The position numbers and the translations under genes were made by a program. Below, piece after piece: positions 32,934-42,545 of a stretch of DNA of 64,000 bases. The first letter of the stretch is position 1, and each line of letters opens with the position of its first letter. The stretch is from assembly GCA_021740625.1 (NCBI GenBank), contig JAIOZK010000019.1, positions 1 through 64,000 of the forward strand, given 5' to 3'. The notes under the pieces are model-generated. The model made no database searches. It was not told the origin of the DNA and saw nothing but the letters and a program-made list of their open reading frames with translations. The DNA is from Bacteroidales bacterium. Its GTDB lineage: Bacteria > Bacteroidota > Bacteroidia > Bacteroidales > JAIOZK01.

Positions 32934-34181
32934 ATGAATAAACTATTACAATTTACTTTTACAGGGATAGTCATTATTTCACTGAGTATTTCAGGATTAT
33001 CCCAGACAACTGATTCCATCGAAATGGGTGGCAATTATGCAAATGACATTTTTTACAGTTTCGAGAATGGTGAAGTAAAAAGCGTTGACCGGGCCAACTG
33101 GGATATTGCTTTTTATACCGACATTTTTAGTGCTACAATTACCATCAATGAAGGCAGCGGTGTGGAACTCTGGGCATATCCCAACGGAGATACCTCAGCC
33201 TGGAACACAATTGACACCACAGGCCTGAGCACCTGGCCCAAACTTTATAATTCCGAAGAAACCTGGGATTTTGGTGCATTTAACCAGAATGCAGGCTCAC
33301 ATCCGGACTATGGCTGGGGAATATACAACGATATAACCCATAACCTCACTGGCGATTCACTGTTTATCATCAAACTGGCCAACGGTATGTATAAAAAGAT
33401 GTGGATCGTTAAAAAGTATTCTGCTGAAAACAGGTACATCTTCCGCTACGGGGATCTTGACAACAGCAATGAAATGGAGAAAGATTATGTTTTATCTGAC
33501 TACACTGCCAAAAACTTTTCTTACTATTCAATCAGCAATGATGAATTATTGGACCGCGAACCACCCAGGGATTCCTGGGATATTGTCTGGACAAAATACG
33601 TTGCGGCCCAACCCCAGGGAGGTGTTTATCCTGTTACCGGGATCCTGAGCAATGTTCATGTTGCGAACAGCAAATTTCACCCTGTCTCCTTAAACTATTC
33701 GGATTGGCTTGCAGCCCCACTGGATACTATAAAATCAGGCATTGGATTCGATTGGAAAGAGCTCGATTTTGTGAACTTTGAATATGATATTGTTGACTCG
33801 ACAGTCTACTTTGTGAAAGATGTAAACGATAACATTTATAAGTTATATTTTGAATCTTTCCAGATCGGCACAGGCAAAACAGTTTTCGTAAAACAAAATG
33901 TTTCATCAACCGATGTTGCAGAGTTTTTGCCCAGTATCGACATCAATGTCTATCCCAATCCGGCCAGAGATATTGTTAATATCGAAATGAATGGAACTGC
34001 TCATGAAACGAACATTGCTATCTATGATGTCACTGGAAAAGAAATGATCAGCAGAGATATCAACAAAGATCAAGCTGGTATCATTACATTTCAGCTTGAC
34101 CAATTAAAAGAAGGCATGTATTTCATGTTGATCAAAACGGGCAACCTTACTCAATCCCATAAGATCATGATCAGCAATTAA
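32934..34181 (+). CDS. HmuY-like protein with T9SS sorting domain
   Basis: 415 residues. Signal peptide (ISLSISGLSQ). Two HmuY-type hallmark segments are seen, ANWDIAFYTDIF near residue 55 and DSWDIVWTKYVAAQPQGG near 220, each followed by beta-rich sequence; between them are beta strands with KKMWIVKKYSAENRYIFRYGDLD. HmuY proteins bind haem (or act as haemophores) for TonB-dependent import. The last 85 residues form a T9SS type A sorting domain (DINVYPNPARDIVNI, LKEGMYFMLIKTG, KIMISN), so this copy should cross the outer membrane. It is first of a three-gene operon: the receptor starts nine bases later. Haem ligands cannot be assigned by eye. Confidence 0.8.
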   Translation: MNKLLQFTFTGIVIISLSISGLSQTTDSIEMGGNYANDIFYSFENGEVKSVDRANWDIAFYTDIFSATITINEGSGVELWAYPNGDTSAWNTIDTTGLSTWPKLYNSEETWDFGAFNQNAGSHPDYGWGIYNDITHNLTGDSLFIIKLANGMYKKMWIVKKYSAENRYIFRYGDLDNSNEMEKDYVLSDYTAKNFSYYSISNDELLDREPPRDSWDIVWTKYVAAQPQGGVYPVTGILSNVHVANSKFHPVSLNYSDWLAAPLDTIKSGIGFDWKELDFVNFEYDIVDSTVYFVKDVNDNIYKLYFESFQIGTGKTVFVKQNVSSTDVAEFLPSIDINVYPNPARDIVNIEMNGTAHETNIAIYDVTGKEMISRDINKDQAGIITFQLDQLKEGMYFMLIKTGNLTQSHKIMISN

Positions 34182-34189
34182 AGAGATCA

Positions 34190-36427
34190 ATGCATATCCA
34201 TAGAATATTCATAGTATTTATCATCAGCCTGCTGGCCGTTTATTCTGTCATGGGTCAGCAGGCTGTTATTACCGTTCTCGATCAAAAAAGTGACAAGCCT
34301 GTATCTTTTGCACATGTGAGTTTCGAACCCCTGGGCGATGGCAAGGTGTTCAAAGCACTTACCAATGAAAAGGGGATTGTGGAAAATAAAGCCAATACAA
34401 AAGCCAGCCTGGGTATCAGTTATGTCGGTTACAAAACACTTCAGCAGGAGATCGAGCCCGGAAAGAGCTACACCTTCAGGCTGATCCCCAATATTCTTAA
34501 CATTGATGAGGTAGTTGTAACAGCACAATACGCGCCCAAACGGGCTGATAAATCCATATATAAAGTAAAGGTGATCAATCGCCAGACCATTCAGAACAAA
34601 GCTGCCAACAGTCTGGATCAGGTCATGGAAAATGAATTGAACATTCGTGTTTCAAGAGATGGTGTGTTGGGATCGGGGATGAGCCTGAACGGTTTGTCGG
34701 GTGAACATCTGAAGTTTCTGGTCGATGGCGTTCCGGTGATCGGACGACTGAACGGGAACATCGACATAAGCCAGTTGAATGTTTACAACATTGATCACAT
34801 AGAATTTGTAGAAGGACCCATGTCGGTAATTTATGGCAGCAATGCCATGGCAGGGGTTGTAAATCTTATCACCAGCGAAAACCAGAATTATAAAAGCTAT
34901 ACAAATCTGCAGGGATATTTTGAGTCGGTTGGGGAATATAATTTCAATGCAACAACCTCCCTCAGATATGATCACCACATTTTCCAGGTTTCCGGCGGAA
35001 GGGATTTCTTTGCCGGATATTCCGAAAACAATACAGGCCGTTCCAAACTCTGGAAACCAAAGAGAGCCTATTTCCTGGATGGGTCATATATTTATGATAA
35101 GGAACGCTTCAAGCTCAAATTCAAAACTTCATATTATGATGAATTCCTGCTGAGCAAGGGCAATCTGAGAAAACCCTATTTTGAAACTGCATTTGACAGT
35201 TATTTTTATACCAAACGTTTTACCAACAAACTTGACATTAGCAAAAAAGTACTGTCGAACCGCTACCTGAACATCTTAACGGCTTATTCTGTTTTCGACC
35301 GGAAAACAAAAAATTACTTTGTGGATCTTACCAAGCTTGAAAAAACATTGCGGGATGCCGATACAACAAAATTTCATTCAGCTATGCTCAGGGGCACTTT
35401 CAGCAAAAGCGACGAAGGCAGGTTCAATTACCAGCTTGGTATTGATCTCAACCTGGATTATGGCTCCGGGGAGAAAATAGACGGGGGCTCTAAAGAGTTG
35501 GGTGATTACGCTGCTTTTCTCAGTATAAAATACAAACCCGTCGAAAAGCTTTTACTACAACCGGGTATCCGTCTGATCTACAATACGAATTACGATGCCC
35601 CCCTGGTATATTCCATGAATGCCAAGTATGACTTCTATGATCATCTGAGCATGCGAGGCTCCTTTGCCAGGGGATTCAGGGCACCGTCTCTCAAAGAACT
35701 TTATCTTGATTTTGTGGATGTAAATCATAAGATATTTGGGAACGAAAATCTGAAGGCAGAAAGATCATACAATATCAATGGCTCCTTATTATACCATGCC
35801 GATCGGGAAAAACATGTGTATGAAGCGGAGCTGAATTATTTCTATAACTATATAGAAAACAGCATTGACCTTGTTATACGCGAAGATGAGGTAGGCAATG
35901 ATCCGGCCAATTCGGTTCCTCCCTATACTTACCTGAACCTGAACAAATATGCAACAACAGGTTTTGGCCTGAGTCTGAATTACAGGTACTATCCCAATCT
36001 CAATGTTAAAGCAGGACTTAATCGCACAAACAGCATCATTTCACACGAAAATGTTGCAGATCAGCAGGCCATGAGTACCGATTATAATCTGTCATTGAAT
36101 TACAAATGGATCAGGTATGATCTGGATATTTCAATCTTTTACAAGTACAATGGCAAACTTCCGATCTTCAGCGTGAACACGGAGGATGAGATCGCCCTGA
36201 CCTACAAGGAGAATTTCCAGAACCTTGACTTCGCAATCGGGAAATCCTGGTTTGAGAACAGCCTTTACACAAACGCCGGTTTGAAAAATATTTTTGACAA
36301 CAAAAGGATTCCATATACTGGAAGTACTTCAGGTGGAGTGCATACCGGGGGAGATGGTTCTTCGCTTGTCGGCTATGGCAGAACGTTTTTTCTCTCCGCT
36401 TCTTATACCATAAAATACCTGAAATAA
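34190..36427 (+). CDS. TonB-dependent outer-membrane receptor, haem-receptor-like
   Basis: 745 residues. Signal peptide, then a carboxypeptidase-regulatory-like domain (about 25-110; VLDQKSDKPVSFAHVSF), a plug (about 115-240; NSLDQVMENELNIRV, VDGVPVIGRLNG, VEGPMSVIYGSNAMAGVVNLI) and a 22-strand-type barrel ending with an aromatic-containing strand (SASYTIKYLK). The barrel carries GFRAPSLKELYLDFVDVNH and GNENLKAERS, resembling the FRAP and NPNL boxes of haem receptors such as HmuR. It imports its ligand using TonB energy. Flanked by HmuY-like genes on both sides; the next ATG overlaps this stop codon (TAATG). Haem specificity is inferred from these boxes and the neighbours. Confidence 0.88.
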   Translation: MHIHRIFIVFIISLLAVYSVMGQQAVITVLDQKSDKPVSFAHVSFEPLGDGKVFKALTNEKGIVENKANTKASLGISYVGYKTLQQEIEPGKSYTFRLIPNILNIDEVVVTAQYAPKRADKSIYKVKVINRQTIQNKAANSLDQVMENELNIRVSRDGVLGSGMSLNGLSGEHLKFLVDGVPVIGRLNGNIDISQLNVYNIDHIEFVEGPMSVIYGSNAMAGVVNLITSENQNYKSYTNLQGYFESVGEYNFNATTSLRYDHHIFQVSGGRDFFAGYSENNTGRSKLWKPKRAYFLDGSYIYDKERFKLKFKTSYYDEFLLSKGNLRKPYFETAFDSYFYTKRFTNKLDISKKVLSNRYLNILTAYSVFDRKTKNYFVDLTKLEKTLRDADTTKFHSAMLRGTFSKSDEGRFNYQLGIDLNLDYGSGEKIDGGSKELGDYAAFLSIKYKPVEKLLLQPGIRLIYNTNYDAPLVYSMNAKYDFYDHLSMRGSFARGFRAPSLKELYLDFVDVNHKIFGNENLKAERSYNINGSLLYHADREKHVYEAELNYFYNYIENSIDLVIREDEVGNDPANSVPPYTYLNLNKYATTGFGLSLNYRYYPNLNVKAGLNRTNSIISHENVADQQAMSTDYNLSLNYKWIRYDLDISIFYKYNGKLPIFSVNTEDEIALTYKENFQNLDFAIGKSWFENSLYTNAGLKNIFDNKRIPYTGSTSGGVHTGGDGSSLVGYGRTFFLSASYTIKYLK

Positions 36428-37440
36428 TGAAGAAAGCATTATTCATATTGATCATATCCATCGGATTGACCTCCTGTTTTAAAGAGGATGAAAGATTAGA
36501 GCCACACGATCCGGGTGATGCAGTGACCGTGCAGGTAGATATGACAAAGGATTACAGATACCAGGTTTATTACGACCTGGAATCAGAGCGTATTGTATCA
36601 CAAAACCTCAAAACAGAATGGGACCTTGGATTTGAAACTTCGGATACCGGCTGGCATGTGATCCTGAACACTGCCAATTTTATGTGGGCCGGAAATACCG
36701 GGAAAACGGATTTCTCCCAGAGCATAGATACTACCGGACTGGAATGGAAGTTTGACAAATCCGATGGAAACCTCGATTCAACGGCCATCGGCAGATGGTT
36801 TGAAATATTGGCTGGAGATACCACTTACACCAATCATGTATACGCCATTAACAGAGGATATACGCCTTCGGGTGATTTGCGCGGTATTAAAAAGATAATA
36901 TTTCAATTTGTTGATAATAATCAATACCGGATTGCCTGGGGTAATGTTGATGACACAGAACCCAATGTATTCACCATTGAAAAAGACAGCAGCATGAACT
37001 TTGTTTTCTTTTCCTTTGGTGATGGTGGTCAGCAGAAAAACCTGGAACCCCATAAAAAAGATTGGGATCTGTGGTTTACACAATACACCACAATCTTGTT
37101 GACCAACGAGGGCGATCCCTATCCATACCTCGTAACGGGTACCCTGATCAATAAATATCAAAATACAATGGTAACACAAGACAGCATTGCAAGTTTCCAA
37201 CAAATTGATTATCAAAAGGCATTGGCACTGAACTATACCAAAGCTCTGGATGTTATTGGTTACAACTGGAAAGTAATAGAAGGGGATGTGCAATCAGGGA
37301 ATGTGAATTATGTGATCCGGGAGAATTTGTTCTACATTATACGGACACAGGATGATTTTTATTACAAACTGAGGTTTATTGATTTTTATAATGATGTGGG
37401 TGAGAAAGGTTATCCTACATTTGAATTCCAGCGATTATAG
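36427..37440 (+). CDS. HmuY-like lipoprotein
   Basis: 337 residues. N-terminal lipobox LTSC (Cys at residue 16), so it should be lipid-anchored, probably at the outer leaflet. The same paired hallmark seen in the first HmuY-like protein recurs: TEWDLGFETSDTGWH near residue 65 and KDWDLWFTQYTTIL near 215, with TGTLINKY after the second, as TGILSNVH follows in the paralogue. It is translationally coupled to the receptor by a one-base overlap. It probably captures haem or a similar porphyrin and hands it to the receptor. The operon ends at a terminator 45 bases downstream. Confidence 0.85.
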   Translation: MKKALFILIISIGLTSCFKEDERLEPHDPGDAVTVQVDMTKDYRYQVYYDLESERIVSQNLKTEWDLGFETSDTGWHVILNTANFMWAGNTGKTDFSQSIDTTGLEWKFDKSDGNLDSTAIGRWFEILAGDTTYTNHVYAINRGYTPSGDLRGIKKIIFQFVDNNQYRIAWGNVDDTEPNVFTIEKDSSMNFVFFSFGDGGQQKNLEPHKKDWDLWFTQYTTILLTNEGDPYPYLVTGTLINKYQNTMVTQDSIASFQQIDYQKALALNYTKALDVIGYNWKVIEGDVQSGNVNYVIRENLFYIIRTQDDFYYKLRFIDFYNDVGEKGYPTFEFQRL

Positions 37441-37484
37441 ACCTTTACCAAAGGGAATTAATCGATGTTTTATTTGTTTGTTTG

Positions 37485-37515
37485 GCCCCTGGCGGTTTTT
37501 CGTCAGGGGCTTTTT
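37485..37515 (+). terminator. Terminator of the HmuY-receptor operon
   Basis: GCCCCTGGCG pairs with CGTCAGGGGC (one G-U) around GTTTTT and is followed by TTTTT. Confidence 0.8.
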
Positions 37516-37519
37516 AATT

Positions 37520-37952
37520 GAAGTTTTTTATGCTGCCCCTTCGGGGCGCCATTTAAATACTGCATTTACATCATTTCACAGGGCGCTGCCCTGTGCTATG
37601 ATATGCTGGCCCTTCGGGGCGCCAGGTCTTGCATTTCTCATCCACAGGTGTAAGTTCCATGCAATGACATGTCGACCTTTAGGGCTGATTTAAATCCTAT
37701 TCTATATTTAAATGACCTTGTCTGGTGCGGAGGTATAATACCCCTTGGGTCGCAATTCAATAATGTTCATGAAAGGGTTGAAAAAGAATGCAATTTTTTT
37801 CAATAGGTTTTGATCTTGTCATACACTTATGCAAAAGACATATTTTGGCTGAAAGCCAAACATAACCTAACACAGGGCATCACCCTGTGATTTTTGAGCC
37901 AGAATCCTACATGCACCCCGAAGGGGCAGCATAATAATAAACTTCCTTAAAT
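37520..37952. repeat. Modular palindromic repeat of about 430 bp
   Basis: The outer arms are inverted: TTATGCTGCCCCTTCGGGG near 37,528 and CCCCGAAGGGGCAGCATAA near 37,916, with GAAGTTT/AAACTTC outside them. Inside are further hairpins: CACAGGGC-GCT-GCCCTGTG (37,577-37,595), GCCCTTCGGGGC near 37,609, TTTGGCTGAAAGCCAAA near 37,846 and CACAGGG-CATCA-CCCTGTG (37,871-37,889). A further weak pair (CCCAG/CTGGG) lies just beyond to about 37,975. No gene is supported in 37,440-38,050; short frames there are broken. Confidence 0.7.
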
Positions 37953-38050
37953 CCCAGAGTAGAAAGCCCTGGGCCAGTATTCCGATGCAGGACATCAGGG
38001 AACCTTCTCTTCGGCCGAAGCGAACGCTAAGGAGGGTAAAAGACCCAAAC

Positions 38051-40993
38051 CTATTCCCCCCTCGGATCCTGCCTGATCGGCAATTTCGCCATTTTCTCTA
38101 CTTCTATGGTAGCATAGCCGAATTCTTCCACTACCTTGCCTTTGATCAGGTACACCCCATATCCCTGAAAAGGATACCTCTGCAAGGATTGTGAAAAATG
38201 TGTGCAATCGAAAAACTCACCTTTTTGATCGACAAAAGTGCCGAATGCCATCCATTCTTTCTTCACCGTGATCACCTTCTTGATGGTGACCAGCAAACCC
38301 AGCATTCGTATGCTTTTTCCCAGATAATCGTTCAGTTGATTTGCTTCTGCCTCTCCCCTGAAACGGGTTTCAAGCAAATCGAAATAAGTCAGTGTAACCG
38401 GAAAACCCAGGTATTCGATCTCATCATAGGCATCCTCTATTTTATTATATGCAAGCTGAGGAAGCTTAAATCGCCGGGCAGGCGAAAAGAAAAGTTCGTG
38501 ATTCTTTCCCTGTTTTTTATCTTTGCTCAACATCATATGCGCCTCCCACAAAAGATGAGCTTTCTCCTTGCCGGTAAATGCAAATGCCCCCGTCCTGATC
38601 AGGATGATCAATTGCTCAATGCCCGTTGGAACTCTTTTTACAAAATCTTCCAGGCTTTTGAAATCTCCCCGCAACGCTCTTTCTTCAGATATCAAATGCC
38701 CAATTTTGTTTTCCAGGTCGGCAATGTGCACAAAACCGATGTAAATGGTATCGCCATCAATCCTGCTCTTGTAATGGCTTTTGTTGACCGAAGGGAGCAT
38801 GATCTTTGCCCCCTGCCGCCGGGCTTCGTTGAAATACACCCAACTGTGATAAAACCCGCCAAAGTTGTTGATCACTGCCGTCATGAATTCCAGAGGATAA
38901 TGCGCTTTCAGGTACAGGCTCTGAAAACTCTCCACGGCATAGGAGGCTGAATGGGCCTTGGAGAAAGAATATCCTGCAAAGGATTCGATCTGCCGCCAGA
39001 TCTCTTTGGTGGTTTCTTCGGGCCTCCCTTTTTTGCGACTGTATTCAAAAAATCGATCCACGATGCGCTGAAACTCCTCTTTGTTCCTGTATTTCCCGCT
39101 CATGGCCCGGCGCAGGATGTCCGCATCGGCCAGGTCAAGTCCCGCGTAATGATGACATATCTTGATCACATCCTCCTGGTATACCATCACCCCATAGGTT
39201 TCTTTCAGTTGTTCTTCCATCACCGGATGCAGGTAATCAAAACCCTCAGGGTAGTGAAAACGCTGAATATATTCCCGCATCATCCCCGATTTGGCCACAC
39301 CCGGGCGGATGATGGAACTGGCTGCCACCAGGCTGATATAATTGTCGCATCTGAGTTTTCTAAGCAATCCGCGCATGGCGGGGCTCTCGATATAAAAGCA
39401 TCCGTTCGTTTCAGCAGTCTTTAACTGCATTTTCACCTGGGGATCGCTTTTGAATTTTTTCACCTGGTGCACGTCAACCTTTTCTCCTCTGTTCTCCCGG
39501 ATGATCTCAACTGCCTCATTGATATGGCCGATCCCCCGCTGACTCAGTATATCCAGCTTTTCAAAACCGATATCCTCCGCCACATACATATCCCATTGCA
39601 CTGTTGGCAATCCCTTTGGAGGAAGATCCAGTGCAGAATAATAGTTGATGGGCCTTTCTGAGATCAACACCCCGCCTGCATGTATGCTCCTGATGTTGGG
39701 AAAATCGATCATCATCTGAGCAAAAGAGTATATGGTCTGATTGATGTGATTATCATGGATGTGTTTGTGGGGTTCGTTGGCCAGATCATCGATCTCCGCC
39801 TTTGGCAAGCCATATACTTTTCCCAGTTCACGATAAATGGATTTGCCTTTGAAAGTGGTGATGGTGCCAAGCAAGGCCGTATGTTCCCGGCTGAATTTCC
39901 GGAAAATATAATCATGCACTGCATCCCTGTCCTTCCAGGAATAATCTATGTCAAAATCAGGCGGACTGCTGCGGTGCGGGTTTATGAAACGTTCAAAATA
40001 AAGGTCAAGCTCAATGGGATCCACATCGGTGATCTTCAGGCAGTATGCCACAATACTGTTGGCACCACTACCCCTTCCTACATGGTAGATCCCCTGCGAC
40101 ATGGACCAGGAAATGATATCCCAGGTGATCAGGAAATAGGCAGAAAAACCCAGTTGATGGATCACTTCCAATTCATGATCAACCCGCCTGCGTGCCTCAT
40201 CATGCTTTTCGCCATAACGGTATGCAAGGCCTTCACGACAAAGTCTCTCAAGCAAAAGCTTATCTTCATATTTGCTCCCTGTATAAGTTGCTTTGTTTTT
40301 GATCGACTTATATTCAAAATCGATGTTGCATTCCCCAATCAATTTTTCAGTGTTCCGGATGATCCCGGGATAATCCCGGTAAGCTTTGGACAGTTCTTCT
40401 TTCGACACAAAATGCTCATTTTCCGGAGCGATCTGTTCAGGTCTCAGTTTCGTGATCAGCGTGTTGTGATCTATGGCCCGCAGGTTGCGGTGAAGATAAT
40501 AAGCTTTTTCATCCCTGAAGGTCACCGGCTGCCACATGATCAACCTATCCGTTGCATTTCTGAATTCCGACGTATATAACTTATTCAGTTGATTTCGTTT
40601 GATTCCAATATATTCGTTTTCTTTGAGATCTCTCAAAGATTTTGTACCAAAGGGGTAAACGAGGATGGCATGATCAAAATCGGGCGAAATTGCAGGAAGT
40701 TTCTGTTTACTCAGGTTATGATAGCTCAGGTACTCGTTCAACTCCTGGAAACCCGCATTGTTTTTAGCGATGCCTGTAAAAAGCCTTTGATCCTTATTCC
40801 TGAAATCAATTCCTGCAAGCGGTTTCACGCTCTTTTTTTTACATGCCTTCACAAAGTCGAGGATCCCGGTTGAATTGTTGATGTCGGCCATGAGTTGCCC
40901 CTCAAAACCATGTTTCAGGTTCTCATTGACAAGTTCGTCTATGGACATAGTCCCATAACGCAGGCTGTAATATGAATGTGATTTCAAGATCAT
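38051..40993 (-). CDS. DNA polymerase III alpha-type subunit, short DnaE form
   Basis: 980 residues, shorter than the replicative DnaE (about 1,150 or more). Catalytic Asp pair in PPDFDIDY (D346/D348, with D350) and the third site in EKLDILSQRG match DnaE polymerases. HVGRGSGANSIVAYCL, LREL-type fingers (YRELGKVYGLPKAEI) and MRREY-like motifs (YGVMVYQEDV, LRRAMSGK) are as in the family. The N-terminal PHP domain starts HSYYSLRYGTMS and lacks an H-x-H metal pair, so the PHP active site looks degenerate. These short DnaE proteins are often mutagenic or repair polymerases that work with ImuA/ImuB-like partners; none is adjacent. The replicative role is possible but less likely. Confidence 0.85.
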   Translation of the reverse strand: MILKSHSYYSLRYGTMSIDELVNENLKHGFEGQLMADINNSTGILDFVKACKKKSVKPLAGIDFRNKDQRLFTGIAKNNAGFQELNEYLSYHNLSKQKLPAISPDFDHAILVYPFGTKSLRDLKENEYIGIKRNQLNKLYTSEFRNATDRLIMWQPVTFRDEKAYYLHRNLRAIDHNTLITKLRPEQIAPENEHFVSKEELSKAYRDYPGIIRNTEKLIGECNIDFEYKSIKNKATYTGSKYEDKLLLERLCREGLAYRYGEKHDEARRRVDHELEVIHQLGFSAYFLITWDIISWSMSQGIYHVGRGSGANSIVAYCLKITDVDPIELDLYFERFINPHRSSPPDFDIDYSWKDRDAVHDYIFRKFSREHTALLGTITTFKGKSIYRELGKVYGLPKAEIDDLANEPHKHIHDNHINQTIYSFAQMMIDFPNIRSIHAGGVLISERPINYYSALDLPPKGLPTVQWDMYVAEDIGFEKLDILSQRGIGHINEAVEIIRENRGEKVDVHQVKKFKSDPQVKMQLKTAETNGCFYIESPAMRGLLRKLRCDNYISLVAASSIIRPGVAKSGMMREYIQRFHYPEGFDYLHPVMEEQLKETYGVMVYQEDVIKICHHYAGLDLADADILRRAMSGKYRNKEEFQRIVDRFFEYSRKKGRPEETTKEIWRQIESFAGYSFSKAHSASYAVESFQSLYLKAHYPLEFMTAVINNFGGFYHSWVYFNEARRQGAKIMLPSVNKSHYKSRIDGDTIYIGFVHIADLENKIGHLISEERALRGDFKSLEDFVKRVPTGIEQLIILIRTGAFAFTGKEKAHLLWEAHMMLSKDKKQGKNHELFFSPARRFKLPQLAYNKIEDAYDEIEYLGFPVTLTYFDLLETRFRGEAEANQLNDYLGKSIRMLGLLVTIKKVITVKKEWMAFGTFVDQKGEFFDCTHFSQSLQRYPFQGYGVYLIKGKVVEEFGYATIEVEKMAKLPIRQDPRGE

Positions 40994-41130
40994 GATAGTT
41001 GCATGAATTGAAATACCGGAAAAATATTTGATTAGTATTTAAGCATACCCGATTATCTTAAGGTACTACAATTTTACATGCGATCATAATTTAGACAGAA
41101 TATAAATGCAAGGAAGAGGACTGTATAAAC

Positions 41131-41161
41131 TTTCAGAATAAGCAACATTTGGGTAAATTTG
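41131..41161 (+). promoter_or_regulatory. Promoter of the cytochrome operon
   Basis: TTTC at 41,131-41,134, a 19-base spacer, and TAAATTTG at 41,154-41,161. The -7 box is perfect and the spacing ideal; the -33 element differs by one base from TTTG. The ATG at 41,175 follows 13 bases later. Confidence 0.6.
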
Positions 41162-41174
41162 TTTTTCGACCAAA

Positions 41175-42542
41175 ATGAACAAGATGAAAATCAAGCCACA
41201 ATTCATTTTTATACTTACTCTTTTTGTAATCCTGGTAAGTTCCTTCAGCCTGGTAAAAGAAATTGACAAGCGTTTCGGAAGTTTGAAATACAAGGATTTC
41301 GAGTCGCCGGAATATTGCGGAGCTTCCTGTCATGTGCAGTTTTACCGGCAGTGGGAGCAGGCCATGATGTCGCAGGCATATACACATCACTGGGATGAGA
41401 TCGAGTATTTCGAGCTGGCGGTACCCCATTCCGAAAATGATCCGGATTTTGAAGGTGTGCATGACGGATGCAACGGTTGCCACACCCCCATGGCTTATCT
41501 GGCGGGTGATGTACCTCCACCCCGGCCAGAAGAGGGCAGCCGCGCCAACGAAAGTGTTTCCTGCGACGTATGTCATACCATAACAGGCTTTGAAGGAGAT
41601 GTTCCTTTCAACTTTAATTATATCATTGAACCCGGCCAGACCAAATACAGCTCAAGAAAAGGAGAAAAAGATTCCCCCAATCATGAGATCAAAGTGAGCG
41701 AACTGCATGCAAAATCAGAATTCTGTGGCATCTGTCATAATGAAAAAAGCCCCTTTGACACCTGGGTTAAATCCACACATCTCGAATGGAAGGAAGGCCC
41801 CTATGCAAAAGAAGGTGTCCAATGCCAGGATTGCCATATGCCCAAAGCCCGGTTCAGAACTGCAGCCATGGGCACGACTTATGACGATACCAGGATGCAT
41901 CTCTTCCACGGTGCACACAGCCCGACCAAAATAAAAGGAGTTGTAGAACTCCGCATGAATCCTGATATCAGGCAGGCAGTTCCGGGAGAGCCTGTGGTTT
42001 TCACCCTTTCCCTCTTCAACCAGAAAACAGGACATAAATTCCCAACCGGTTCGGTAGAAGACAGGATATTATGGGTGCATGTGGAGGCCGAAGATGCAGA
42101 AGGCAATGTTTACCACCTGCCGGTGGATAAAAAAGATTTTGAAGGGGAAGAATATACCATTGCAAGTGATGTGTTGGCTTACCAGGATATGGCTGTCCCC
42201 CTGGAGAAACCTGACTTTAAAGGTGTGAGAAGAGAGGACGTGCCCTTGGGCGACAGAATTTTCCGGATGCCCTTTTTCGATCCGCAGGGAAGAATGACCA
42301 TTATGCAATGGAATACAGATTCTTTGGGCGTGGATTACCGCATCGGTCCGCGGGAAACAATAGTGGAAACCTATACTTTCAATCTCCCCTATGAAACAGC
42401 GCCCGGGATGATGAAAGTCAGGGCCATAATGAATTACCGGCTGCTGGTGAAACCCGTTGCAGAACTGCTGGGTGTACCGGAGGAGGAATATGCCATCCGC
42501 GAAATTAACAGAACAGAAACGGAAATAGAAGTTTTGCCATAA
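41175..42542 (+). CDS. Pentahaem c-type cytochrome
   Basis: 455 residues. An N-terminal hydrophobic segment (FIFILTLFVILVSSFSLV) is a signal or anchor. Five haem-attachment motifs are seen: C48-GAS-CH (three spacer residues instead of two), C99-NG-CH, C130-DV-CH, C184-GI-CH and C217-QD-CH. The region GASCHVQFYRQWEQAMMSQA resembles the first haem region of cytochrome c554-type proteins. The C-terminal half (about 265-455) is a beta-rich domain with TGHKFPTGSVEDR, common to this group. It should work in the periplasm or at the outer membrane carrying electrons. The next gene, a haem-porin fusion, starts 17 bases later, so the pair is an operon. No lipobox seen. Confidence 0.88.
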   Translation: MNKMKIKPQFIFILTLFVILVSSFSLVKEIDKRFGSLKYKDFESPEYCGASCHVQFYRQWEQAMMSQAYTHHWDEIEYFELAVPHSENDPDFEGVHDGCNGCHTPMAYLAGDVPPPRPEEGSRANESVSCDVCHTITGFEGDVPFNFNYIIEPGQTKYSSRKGEKDSPNHEIKVSELHAKSEFCGICHNEKSPFDTWVKSTHLEWKEGPYAKEGVQCQDCHMPKARFRTAAMGTTYDDTRMHLFHGAHSPTKIKGVVELRMNPDIRQAVPGEPVVFTLSLFNQKTGHKFPTGSVEDRILWVHVEAEDAEGNVYHLPVDKKDFEGEEYTIASDVLAYQDMAVPLEKPDFKGVRREDVPLGDRIFRMPFFDPQGRMTIMQWNTDSLGVDYRIGPRETIVETYTFNLPYETAPGMMKVRAIMNYRLLVKPVAELLGVPEEEYAIREINRTETEIEVLP

Positions 42543-42545
42543 AAC

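Noticed and set aside
37520-37952. CRISPR array
   Set aside because: Repeats here are inverted hairpins of unequal spacing, with no constant direct repeat and unique spacer pattern and no cas gene nearby.
39680-40579. 299-residue plus-strand frame opposite the DnaE gene
   Set aside because: Antisense shadow; the minus-strand gene contains the catalytic polymerase motifs.
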